Part shown: one piece after another, positions 35,367-46,803 of the stretch | How the letters are laid out: each line of letters starts with the position of its first letter | How positions within the stretch are numbered: the first letter of the stretch is position 1 | Source of the DNA: Schistosoma mansoni | Taxonomy: Eukaryota > Platyhelminthes > Trematoda > Strigeidida > Schistosomatidae | Length of the DNA: 64,000 nt | Direction: 5' to 3' | NCBI RefSeq assembly: GCF_000237925.1 | Contig: NC_031495.1 | Location: 32,836,706 to 32,900,705 of the forward strand | Program-made: the position numbers and the translations under genes | Notes under the pieces: generated by a model | The model's input: the letters and a program-made list of their open reading frames with translations, nothing else | What the model was told of the DNA's origin: nothing | Databases searched by the model: none

Positions 35367-38300
35367 ATGGAATCAGCAACTAACAAAAAGGTCTGCTACT
35401 ATTATGACGGTAAGTGCACTCTGTGAAGTTATGTATTTGGGTCCTTTGTTAAGTCCAAGTCATTCTCTTACGTAACTGACCAAAGTAGTTTTGATTCCCC
35501 ATACCGTCTCAAGCCTCCAATTGTGAACTGTTAACATGATTCCTTTTGTTACCGTCTCCAAAGCTCACTACTCTCAGTCATTAGCTTTTTTTCTTATCAA
35601 CGACAAACTTTCTGCACAGTAGTCTGCTTGGCTTACGTTAATTCTTAAAGCATTTTAGGTAGTTAAACTCGCTTAAAAGTATAGTTAATATAGTTATAAC
35701 TGTAGTAAATAACTCATTGTAAGGAGTGTACATTCCGACATGGGCTGTTTAAATTGTGTTTTTATCATTCCTAAATACAAAGCAGATGATACATTACCAC
35801 TAGAACGTCAATCCAAACTCGTCCTTTGGCTTATAGTGTGACCTAAAGAATTTATGTTGTTGAATTTATTTCTAATGAAATCCAAAGGCCCATTTTCACC
35901 CATTCTGAAATTTCTGTTTCACATTTGGGTAGATAAAATTTAGTCTTATTCTCTGTAATCTCACCTCATCATAGGTAATAGATACAAGACATTCTCTTCG
36001 AGTTCCTAGAAAAACAACTAGGTATTTACATCTGTAATCTTTTGTCCAGTGTTACTGTGTAGTTTTCTGTAATTTTGTTGCCACTGCTGGGTTACATTTT
36101 GACGTGTTGCAGCACTTCTAGTGCCCGTAACCATAATCAACTGATGCCCTCTAAGGACGGCATTCAGATGTGGTTATTGGTCGAAGTTTCACGTAAAAGG
36201 CTATCATATCGGTTCGTTCATCCAATACTATCAATTTGAAAGTGATTTTATTTTGACTTAGGATGTTTTATTTGTTTATTTGAACACATTGGTACAAGGG
36301 AGTACCAGATATATATGTGCCACACGACTAATTCAGTCAGCAAATGTGACTTAGGACGGGGCATTTGCTGACTGAATTTTACTCAGCTTTTTACCTGTAA
36401 GATTTATCGGCGTACAGTTATTGACGGACGTTTATTTTTGTCTGCACACCTTATTGAAAATGTGTCATAAATATTTATCGAGGTTGACCCTCGTAATTAT
36501 TTTTTGAGCTTTCTACACTTAACGAGCACTTTTCGCATGGTATGTTCATGTTTGATTACATTAGCTGTTAACGATAGGTGTGCTAGAGTTAATTCAGGAC
36601 AACAATTTAAACATGGAATGAAATGAGTAAGACTTCAATTATGTCACTGAGGCTTGTTTTCTCCAGAAAAATAGGTTTAAATACATATCGTTTGTGTCTG
36701 GTCATTCAGTTGCATCAACTTTATTATTTATTTATTTTATTTAAACACATAAATATTGGTACAAGGAAGCAAAAGATATATATGCGCCGCACAAATCCCA
36801 TTCGATTTGTGTGAGGGCTGTGATACTGTCCGGGTGCCCAAACCGAAGCAGGTGGTTTTCTTAGGGGGCCACACCTGGAGCTTTTGGCCTAAAGGTCTGA
36901 TCCACAAGGCAGTGGAGCATCGTAAGGAGATGCAATCCCATGGTAGCCGCCGACCAACGATTGATTCATTCTTCATTTGTTCCCTCAGGATACTGGAGCC
37001 CATGTACACCACTGGTTTGGAATCAGGGTTTTCCAACTCCCCTAGGTGGACTCGCCATGACCACCGACCCGGTTAAAGCACCGGACATTCGCTTTTCATC
37101 CTCCCAATTTCGTAAACAACACCCGTGGTACGAGAAGGCAGTGAGTAGGACTTCCCTGGCAGAGGCTATATACGCGTGGCCACATGAGAGCATTTCGAGA
37201 GGGAGAGCGGAATCTCCCCACTCTCGCCGTACCAGGGCATTTGGGGGCAGTTGCATCGACTACTGACACTAAAGGGCAACTTCTGGCCTTAGTTACTAAA
37301 TCTGTTAATGTTAGATGTCGGTAGTAACGTAGGTAAGATGGTTTCTGGACTAAATCGAAGGTAATTTCTTGAACTTATTCCTTACTGTAATCATTATTTT
37401 GTTATTGTTAAAAGTTGATTGATTACGAAGCAGAGATCTTGCAGTAATTGGATAAGTAACTATGCCGTTCGACCACATTCATACAAATACAGAGTTTTGC
37501 GTCTTTTAGACATCCGTAGACTCCATTTAAAAAGCTTAGGTTTTTCGCGGTTTAGAATTTAATTTTGCTTCCATAAGCTACCTTTTTTCAATCGATTTTC
37601 TGACAGACTTGTAATTGATTAGTATTTTCCATAAATTTCACTTCTAGGTGACATTGGAAATTATTATTACGGTCAGGGACATCCCATGAAACCGCATCGC
37701 ATAAGGATGACTCACAATCTTCTTCTTAACTATGGTTTATATAGAAAAATGGAAGTTTATAGGCCATCTAAAGCATACAGCGAAGATATGACAAGATTTC
37801 ACAGTGATGAATATGTCAAATTTTTGAAGAATGTAAGGCCAGACAATATGCATGAATTCAATAAACAAATGCAACGTTTCAATGTTGGCGAAGATTGTCC
37901 TGTCTTCGATGGACTTTTCGAATTTTGCCAGTTATCGGCTGGTGGTTCTATTGCTGCAGCCGTCAAACTGAATAAACAGCAAACTGACATCGCCATTAAC
38001 TGGGGTGGTGGCCTCCATCATGCAAAGAAATCTGAGGCATCAGGATTCTGCTACATCAATGACATTGTAATAGGGATTTTAGAACTTCTGAAATATCACC
38101 AAAGAGTTCTTTATGTGGATATTGATATTCATCATGGTGATGGTGTTGAAGTAAGTAAAACTTTAATTGGTTAATCAGACAGGAAGCTTTCTATACTACT
38201 GATAGAGTGATGACCGTTAGTTTCCACAAGTACGGCGAGTATTTTCCCGGAACTGGTGATCTAAAAGATATTGGTGCAGGTCGCGGTAAATATTACGCTG

Positions 38301-41300
38301 TCAATTGTCCACTGAGAGACGGGATGGATGATGATTGCTACGAGCGTATTTTTAAGCCTGTCGTGACGAAAGTATGTTTCATTATTGTTTTCTACATTGT
38401 CTAGGTTATGGAAACTTTTCGACCCGGGGCCGTTGTCTTACAGTGTGGTGCTGACTCATTATGTGGTGATCGACTTGGATGTTTCAATCTTAGTCTGAAA
38501 GGCCATGGAAAATGCGTCGAATTTATCCGCTCATTTCCTTTACCTCTTCTTCTTGTAGGAGGTTTGTATCTGGTTGCTTCTGTAATTGCTTATTTATTTA
38601 CGTTTCTGTATACATAGTGTTTTTTTTTCTAGTTTTCATAATTTTACTACAAAATACATATCAAGTTAAATTCCATGATTGCAGCTGTGATAATTTGTTC
38701 ATCATACATAGTTATTGACGACCACTGAACGGGAACTAAAATAACAGTATATTTTAATATCCCCAAGATGCAGGTCACATTTTTTGCTTCTGTCATGAAC
38801 ATGTATTAATGTAATTTTATGTTTCAGTTACTATATTTAATGTCCAAGTTATTTCCTTATTACAGGTGGTGGTTATACAATCCGAAATGTTGCTAGATGC
38901 TGGACTAATGAAACATCCATTGCCCTTGCAACTGAGATCCCCAATGATTTACCCTACAATGATTATTATGAGTATTTCGGCCCTGACTTCAAGCTGCATA
39001 TAAGTCCGAGCAACATGGCTAATCAGAATACTAATGAATATCTTGAGCATATAAAGACGAAACTGTTTGAAAATCTACGAATGATACCTCACTGTCCTAG
39101 TGTTCAAATGCAAGGTAGGTCTTATGTTCAACCGTTAGTAAATATTTACATCATACCGTTATCACTAGATGCACTTTCCTGCTCTTCAAGGTGTACTGAA
39201 ATATTTATTGAATCCCCACCAATTTAAAATCGGATTAGTTGACTGATTCTTCAAAGTAACTATTTAGGATGTCTAGTATTTTGGACTAGTTGGTTTTTAA
39301 CGTCTTTTTCCATATCAGAGGTTCAAAGTAGTGGTAGTATTAAAACAAATGCTACCTTGTTATGACTCTGGTTACCTACTTAATAAAATCTAACTGATCA
39401 AGTCCAACTGACTGTCTTACATTACTATTAACAGTGATGATATTGATTGCTGTAGATATGATTTTTAACTGTTAACGTAAAAAAACGCTCCGATCCATCA
39501 CGTTTCATCACATTTTAAAATTGCGAATATATATATACATATACTTCGTTGTCAATGACCATTTCCTCAGTCGTGGGAGTATTGACTTTATTATTATTAC
39601 ATCCTATGTATAATACCTGGGAGCGAAAATTTTTCCCTACAACGGGTCGATAAAATATGACGGAACTTTAAAACAAGTATTATGGTCATTCAGCTACAAC
39701 GTAACACCAGGTATCAGTTCAAGTTACCAAACCTCATTAGCACAACAATATCAACACCAAATTCATAGAAGTAGTTACTTCAATGGTAGTAATATACAAA
39801 AGAAAGATTGTGTATAAGGATATAATAAAGGAAGAAAGAATTAGTTCGTGGAAAGAAAGGTATAAAGCAATTTTAATCTCACGGTTTAAGGGAAGACAAA
39901 GAGTTTATACACCTGCGTCTTTGTGATCGATTCTGAGCCACGTCACCTAGAGTCTCTATCCGTTGGTCACGATAGTCGCGAAGACCCCAACCAAGTAGTC
40001 TACATCTACCAACATGGCTCAGACTAGAAGTTAGTGACTTTATGGACTGATGCTTCATTTTGGTTTCGTCGCCCCTAACTTTGTCCCAGCTGTTTCCAAT
40101 ACCAGTCAGCATTGCGCGTCGTGGTAATTGGTGTTCAGGCATATGTAACACGTGGCCCAACCATCTCAGTCGATGAAGATCCAAGACCTCATCAACTGAC
40201 TTACCATTCCCCCCAAATGCCCTGGTACGGCGAGAGTGGGGAGATTCCGCTCTCCCTCTCGAAATGCTCTCATGTGGCCACGCGTATATAGCCTCTGCCA
40301 GGGAAGTCCTACTCACTGCCTTCTCGTACCACGGGTGTTGTTTACGAAATTGGGAGGATGAAAAGCGAATGTCCGGTGCTTTAACCGGGTCGGTGGTCAT
40401 GGCGAGTCCACCTAGGGGAGTTGGAAAACCCTGATTCCAAACCAGTGGTGTACATGGGCTCCAGTATCCTGAGGGAACAAATGAAGAATGAATCAATCGT
40501 TGGTCGGCGGCTACCATGGGATTGCATCTCCTTACGATGCTCCACTGCCTTGTGGATCAGACCTTTAGGCCAAAAGCTCCAGGTGTGGCCCCCTAAGAAA
40601 ACCACCTGCTTCGGTTTGGGCACCCGGACAGTATCACAGCCCTCACACAAATCGAATGGGATTTGTGCGGCGCATATATATCTTTTGCTTCCTTGTACCA
40701 ATATTTATGTGTTTAAATAAAATAAAAAACCCTGCGTCTAACCTCACTATTACTTACACAGTGATCCTAGCAGATACGAGCAATATTTCTTAGGTATGTG
40801 TGATCAAATACTAGTCACTTAATAATATCTTCTACGTTTAATGGCCACGTTTCTCAGTCGTTAAGTACAACAGAACGAACTGATGAGCAATACACTCGTC
40901 CTTTAATTGATATACGGATATCTCGACTTCCCCATAGGTGATGTAAGTTGACAAAAGCCAAACGATCTTTCTGAATCCGTGCACAGATTTCGTCAGACAC
41001 CAACCCATTAGGACTGATCAGACATCCGAGATAAGTGAAGTTGTCAACGCATTCGACTAGTTCACTCCCTATCCCTAATTCAGGTGTGGACGCAGGTCAG
41101 TCCTGAAGCAACAATTTGCATCTAGGGAAGGTGAGATGCATACCAAACATCCTGAGATTGTAGCTCAATGCTATCAAAAAACTGTCTTCACCAAGCAGTA
41201 CTATGTCATCTGTGTATTCTAAGTCGATAAGCAGACCTCCTGGAAGGAGATCAATTCCTGAAAACTCAGTCGTCGAGTGTTATTTCCATCAGTAGGTCTA

Positions 41301-43343
41301 TGATGAAGTTAAACAAAAATGGAGATAGTGGACAGTCTTGTCGGACACCACTTGAGGTTGTAAAATTAGATGACGGTTTGCCGTACGCTCTCACTCGATT
41401 GGTAGTGTTCGAGTAAACAGCCTTCACAAGGTTTATGTACTTCTGATGTACACCTTTCAATGACAGACACTGACACAAAACCTCTCGGTTTACAGAGTCG
41501 AATATTAGTCAACCTAATCTCTGGAATTGGATCACCATTCTTAAAGCCCTCTGGAGGTAATCCATCTGGACCAACTACTCTTCTTCGTTTGAGATTAGCT
41601 GTAGCGTCAATGTTACATTCTGGCTGTTTGGAAATAGTGGGTGGCTATGGAGTAGCTGAGGTCCAGCTAAACTGCTTCAAGTGTCTCACCCATCGTTCTA
41701 ATCGTCTGGACTGAGCAGATTGGAGCGCCGTCTTTTTCGACGATTGTCTCACTTGCACTTGACTTCTTAATTCCAGTTTCTTTTCTTAGTCTGAAAAGTT
41801 GTCTGGTGTTACCTACAGACGCTGCCTTTTCCATCTCTTTTGCTTTCTTTGCCCATCACTGCTCACGATCGTTCCTTAGACTTATGGTTAACTTAGATCT
41901 GATTTGTTTTCTCACGTCATCATATTCGGAACCTTATGGGATTTTTGCTAAACCATGTTTTTACAACTTCATAAAATATTCAGTTTCTTTAAGATAGATT
42001 TATTCATATGATGAAGTCATTTTGAGAGCATAAATATTTTCAGAGTCAGTATTTAATATTTGTCCACATTTTTAAATCATATTCAGCACTCAATTATATA
42101 AATTTATTATGTAACTTGACCGTTAGATATTCCGGATGACATTGTTGATTTTGACGAAAATGATGCTGTTGCAAAAGATTTAGCCGACCCTGACAAAAGA
42201 ATTTCAATTATGGCTGCTGATAAAGCCATCATGCCCAATAACGAGTTTTTCGACGATCCAGAAGAAGGTTCTGGGCTTGGAGGCACCACTCTTCGATCAG
42301 GCAAATCAGCTTCACGAGATGTTCAAAATCACCGAGACCAACCAAAACGCGCACGCACAGATGAAGATGCCAGTTCATCCACCACGAAACCAAACAGTAA
42401 AGAAGGAAGTGGGTCTAAAAAGACAGATTCTACTGGTGACAAGGTAAAGTCAATTTTTCATCACTAAGTCCTATGATTACTTATATTTAAATCAGCTATG
42501 CCCCCTATCGTAGACCACTTTTTTAGTTAACTGCCACCATCGTACTATTGAAATGTGTCAATTAATTCCTTTTTTAGACATGTAGTTTGCTAGTATGCGT
42601 TGAATCTCGTTCTTATCAGCGTTTAGAACTAAACAATGAACACGGTTGGTACTAATAAATGTACTGATCCCCATATGTTGCATGCTTCTGTACCTTTCAA
42701 GATGTTTGGGTAGTGTAGTGAAGTTCAATATTCCTATACCCATTTTGAAATGTTGTCTATGCTCGTTTCATACTGTTCTCGATGTGTTATCTCTAGCACA
42801 AAATTAGAAAGTAATTTGTTTCAGCAAGCTCGTATCTCTTATTTACCCGAAAACCACCTAAAGCTTAATCATATTGTAAATAATAGTGATTTTCGTCACT
42901 GTCTTGTTTGTATGTGGTGATAAAGACGTATATTTCCTTTTGGTTATGGATATTCATTTGATTGTCTGAATTGCGTGCGAAGGTTGTCGAAAGTCAATTA
43001 TTAATCTAATCCCTCAAATAAGCTTACGCTTGAAAACAATACGACTTGCCTATTAGTAAAATTAATCTTTCCGATAAAATTGAAAACTTGTATTTATACA
43101 CAATTATTAGTCATTTAAATCATAAATAATCGTAGGATACGAGTTTTTAGGTTACATCTATCATTAAAATTGGGATTTGATTATCTGGTTTGAATCTCGC
43201 TCGTTGCAACATTTTATCAGTCATTTAATAATAATTCCTTGTTTTAGCGTTCGGAGTCCAAAAACGATTTTGTAGAAAAAATGGAAGTTGATTTATCCAA
43301 AAAAGCCAACGGTCTAATAGAACCGGAGCGAGCTGCTAATTAA
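35367..43343 (+). CDS. HDAC1: Histone deacetylase 1, class I (complete)
   Basis: Zn-dependent lysine deacetylase, nuclear, the catalytic core of Sin3/NuRD/CoREST-type complexes by family knowledge. Exons: 35367-35409, 37648-38150, 38183-38371, 38405-38561, 38866-39114, 42127-42443, 43248-43343. They total 1554 nt, or 517 residues plus stop, the same length as known schistosome HDAC1. Zn ligands Asp174, His176 and Asp262, the active-site His138/His139 in GGGLHHAKK, and Tyr301 in GGGGYT are all present, each two residues lower than in human HDAC1. The C-terminal tail (exons 6-7) is charged and Ser/Thr-rich with a basic KRAR patch, and is unlike vertebrate HDAC1. Introns 2 and 3 are only 32 and 33 bp. 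Introns 1 and 5 carry near-identical retroposons in opposite orientation. The ATG lies 192 bp from the divergent kinase gene. An AATAAA is at 43648. Confidence 0.97.
36262..36331 (-). repeat. 523-bp retroposon family, tail-only copy D
   Basis: About 70 bp matching only the 3' tail of the family (TTTATTTG...ACACATTGGTACAAGG..., ATATATGTGCC.CAC). Strongly 5'-truncated, same orientation as copy A, in HDAC1 intron 1. Confidence 0.7.
36721..37247 (-). mobile_element. Retroposon copy A (527 bp) in HDAC1 intron 1
   Basis: Flanked by a 14-bp target-site duplication with one mismatch (36707-36720 and 37248-37261, CAGTTGCATC.ACT). On the minus strand it starts CCCCCAAATGCC and ends in an AAATAAAATAAATAAA tail. 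This is a TPRT-type insertion without an RT gene, hence non-autonomous. It reads the same as copy B (40210-40729), including the short spurious ORFs. No clear pol III A/B boxes are seen. Confidence 0.88.
39885..41990 (-). mobile_element. SR3/Perere-like LINE fragment interrupted by a retroposon
   Basis: Minus-strand reading from 41990 down gives RT-region pieces ([35 protein letters not shown]), a Tyr-X-Asp-Asp-like site, then [18 protein letters not shown]. The C-terminal stretch [21 protein letters not shown] and [10 protein letters not shown] follows at 40200-39885. The retroposon at 40210-40729 splits the ORF between the EVRRR and GKSVDEV blocks. Several stops and frameshifts; 5' part absent. 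Family name is tentative (RTE-clade style C-terminus). Lies antisense in HDAC1 intron 5. Confidence 0.8.
40210..40729 (+). mobile_element. Retroposon copy B, nested in LINE, HDAC1 intron 5
   Basis: Same family as copy A and apparently identical to it in the body, but on the opposite strand. It starts CCCCAAATGCC and ends AAATAAAATAAAAAA. It is inserted into the minus-strand LINE at 39885-41990. No clear target duplication was found. Confidence 0.88.
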
Positions 43344-43647
43344 CTGGGTTTCTGTCACACTGTTTTTTTTCTTAATAATTTTTGTAAATGTCTTTGTCCG
43401 TCTCCTTTTATACAAATAATCCCCCGTGATTCACATGAATGTCATGTTTATGATATCCTGTGTTCATTGTCTGTTTGACATCTAACTATATGTATTGTCT
43501 CTTCTTATTTTCCGAAATTGCCTGTCATATTGTACGCATTTATTCGACTTACTGTTAAAGTGTACAGCTCTTGCAAACGTATACCATTTGCTATTCTAAT
43601 GTCCAGTGAATTCAATTTTGCTTATATGTTTTATGAAAAAGGTATGT

Positions 43648-43653
43648 AATAAA
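43648..43653 (+). terminator. Poly(A) signal for HDAC1
   Basis: AATAAA lies 305 bp after the HDAC1 stop codon and is the first canonical signal on that strand in the 3' flank. Confidence 0.6.
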
Positions 43654-43659
43654 AAGCTA

Positions 43660-45925
43660 CAGAATTCAAATGACCACTTTTCTGTAATTCGAAAATATAT
43701 CGACCAGCTGGTGGCAGGGTAAAAAATCAGTTTCCGAACAAGTCAATCATTTTGTATATTTTTTTGTTTAGAAAATATGAGTACGTAAATAAATAGCAAT
43801 ATTCCACTGAGTCTCTTCAAAGTGCTCTTCTAGTCGGCGAAAGTTAAGCTATATTAGTAAGAGTTCCACTGAAATAAGAAAGATTAGTTTGGTGTATACG
43901 AAAGCTTATTGTCTAATCGAACTTACAGTTCCACTCATTAACAATAGGTTTAGTCGCATAATCTTATAAAAGCATATCACCTGCAAGAGGTGGAAGCATT
44001 AAATGTCGATTGGCTGGATACCGGATTTAATGCACCGCTCAATAAAGTAACTATGTTGCAGAAATGGATTCATATGACTCAGAACCTGACAGTAACACGT
44101 TGATTTCTCCAGAAATTTATCCACATTTCTGACTGCACAGACGGCTATCAGTTATCATTTTCAAAACTCCCTTCTAGCCATATTATCCGTCAGTTTTCTG
44201 AGACATCTTTTTTATATGTATCTGTGTGAAATGTCATAAAAGGAGTGCCAACAAAATATAGAATGCTTAAAACAATCATCGGGGTACTGTATATATTCAT
44301 GGTGTCTCGTAAATGTATGTAGAGTACAGAAGAATATACATGCCTCTTATGCAAATACCTCGTTATAGTAGTTACATGTTATCAGTTTCCAAGATGAAAG
44401 GAGTGCAGTAATAATGTGTTGTGATACAACTAGTGGATTTTGAAATGACTTGTACTTTATTATCTGGAAAGTATTGGTTATTTACAAAGCTGTATTCCGT
44501 ACTGTTTTTCCATTTCTGGGAAAACGTGGATTATATTGACGTTGAAAAATCTTAAGTGAGTTAATGGGACGCTCACTATGGGAACATGTGACCAGATTAA
44601 TGTATCAGAAATTAATATGGGGGAATAACTATTACTGGTTACTTTGAAAAATATGAAGAGTATCTGTGGAACTTAATCCATCGCGGTAACGAAGTTCCGA
44701 TTTCCCTACTTGACTTTGATCTATGCAGTTTTTTTTAGAGTAAATGGTTATGTTCAAACATATGCTTTCAGGTTTTCAATGGTGGTCTAGCTTAGATCGA
44801 CTCATGAATTCAACCATTAAGATTACTACAAACCTCAATCCTGATAATAAGTAGAATGTGCTGCAACAAAAGTGATAAGTATATAATGTAGGAGAATTAT
44901 CCAGTTTTCATCTGTTTGGTGGTAACGTAGTCTTACAACTAGTTTGATATGTATGTTTTAGAACGAATCTCTAATTCTTATGCCTCACTACAAGTCTTTG
45001 CAGTGCATTTTTCACATGAGTTATGGACCAATCCCATGCTTACGAATCTGTTATCAGAATGTTGGATGAGACCTCACAATCATCTTTGTTAAACTCGACT
45101 GACAGCATTTATTAAGAAGGCTACTGGATGGTGTCTTAAATAATAAGTCTCAACAGGTACATGACAAGGGTATTTTCGATATATAGCTAAGCAATATACT
45201 AATTTACGAGCGGAAAATGAAATGAAAGCAATTACTGAGTAGAAATGAGAGCTTACGATTAGGAAAATGTAGAGGTTACGTACGACAGCTATTTGATAAA
45301 TTCTTGTCAAAAATGTAGCTACTTCGCAAAAGAAGGACTGCTCGATTTTCGTGGATTCTGCTTCTTTCTAGAAATGTTCAACCCATTCATTCAGGCTGTA
45401 GTTAACTGCCATGAACATTCCATACAGCACAGCTCAAAATGCCGGATGATGAAATTTGACCGTCGATTAGAGTTACACCCTAATTTGCAGCGCTCACTCA
45501 CCACATCAAGGAGGAAATGAATGAAAGCGCTTTGAATATTACAATGTGATGGACATGATGTGTCCAGAGTTGACTAAATGCTCCAGAGGAGTCGTTTAAA
45601 ATAATCTACATAATCAAAGGAATTGGATCGAAGGGAGGTCGAATCAAAAACTTAGGCACTACTGAGGTATTGGCCCTCCACTAACTCAAGCCGGAACTCT
45701 GCGTGCAAATACGATATGTCCAACCTCTCATACTTCCTGGCCCTAATCATCTTTTGTAATATGCTTTAGTCATCTTTTGGGGATTTTTAAAAACCAGTGT
45801 TTTGTAATTTCAAACTATAATCAGTTATTATTATCCTTTAACAGTTTTTCATGATTATTATTCGGTTATTACTACGACTTTTGTGTCTTTCATTTTTCTT
45901 CATATCTGTCAAGTGGACAATTATC
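43660..45925. other. Intergenic, largely unrecognised
   Basis: Downstream of HDAC1; only the dispersed repeat at 44762 was recognised. Confidence 0.55.
44762..44846 (+). repeat. Dispersed repeat, copy 2 (see 9463)
   Basis: CAGGTTTTCAATGGTGGTC followed by GACTCATGAATTCAACCATT and ATTACTACAAAC. This is the better preserved end of the same family as 9463-9540. Confidence 0.55.
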
Positions 45926-45929
45926 TTTG

Positions 45930-46220
45930 TAGTAGTAAATAAATCCCCAAAATCAATAGTTCTGTAAGTCTTCAACATTTCATGCCGACCACATGAGTTT
46001 TAATGGACTCACCTAGGCACTCGGTCACACGTGTGCACCAGATTACGAGTGGATACTCCGTGCTTCACATCTCCTACGACCGCTAGCCAGCTTAGATTAA
46101 CCACTTCTCGATATATCGATACTCGAACCTCTTCGTTTCTCATTCTACTGGGTTGGTACGTTTCGATTATAAAAGGTGTTGTCAGACTCCGAATACTTGT
46201 GACATCTTTGTCTTTCATAT
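45930..46220 (+). repeat. LTR-like repeat (fossil), first copy
   Basis: About 290 bp related over most of its length to 46804-47131, in direct orientation. It begins at the shared AGTAAATAAATCCCC. Probably a decayed solo or partial LTR of the same gypsy-type family. Old. Confidence 0.6.
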
Positions 46221-46224
46221 TTCT

Positions 46225-46800
46225 GACTCGTAAATTATTTTCATCCTCATATTCTTCTCTTACCCCTTGATTATTGCGTAAACTCATTTGATAATAACAG
46301 TCTTGAATCATTTTATGATGCGATCTTTTCTATCCTTCTATAGACACATATTTATCATACGGCTATAATTGCGAACGTACGGCTTAAGCAAATGATTTCG
46401 TCGAAAATAAAAGTTTTCGCTGAATTCTCTTTAGTTTTGTCCAGTGACACAATGTGCTATTTTAACTGCTAGTATTCAATCACAGATGCCTCTGAAGGAT
46501 CGCCCGTTTATTTCGGGACCATCAAGAAAACAATGTCGGGGTTACGCACAGAGTACTAAGTCAAGGTGGCAAGTTAGTTGATGTGTTAGCGAATGTTCAC
46601 CAACTGAGGTGGTTTGTATGTATGCTTAGCCACCGCCTTCGTTATTTAGTGTAAGAAGAGGCTGAAAGAAAACCAGAGGCGACCAAGCCAAAACGTGATG
46701 CCAGTCCGTGTAGTCATTGACAATTGAGTTGAACCACGTCATAATGTGCTGACTGTCTGGATGATGTCCACATGACCATCGTAACCAGTGGTTGGAGACT
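46225..46800. other. Sequence between the two LTR-like copies
   Basis: A 78-codon minus-strand frame at 46626-46862 has a compositional look of repeat-derived sequence. No family assigned. Confidence 0.4.
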
Positions 46801-46803
46801 AGC

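Noticed and set aside
36756-37076. 106-codon frame in retroposon copy A (and its twin at 40381-40701), looking like a conserved protein
   Set aside because: Conservation is that of the whole DNA repeat, on both strands and in several frames. The frame starts near the A-rich tail, has no known domain, and is not kept in copy C.
38207-38404. HDAC1 reading frame ending at 38404 as a truncated gene
   Set aside because: The stop is inside a 33-bp intron; splicing restores the full catalytic domain.
39879-40517. 212-codon minus-strand ORF as a gene
   Set aside because: It is a fusion of retroposon copy B and the C-terminal part of a LINE created by nested insertion.
46009-46311. 100-codon minus-strand ORF
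   Set aside because: Lies within an LTR-like repeat and has no recognisable domain.
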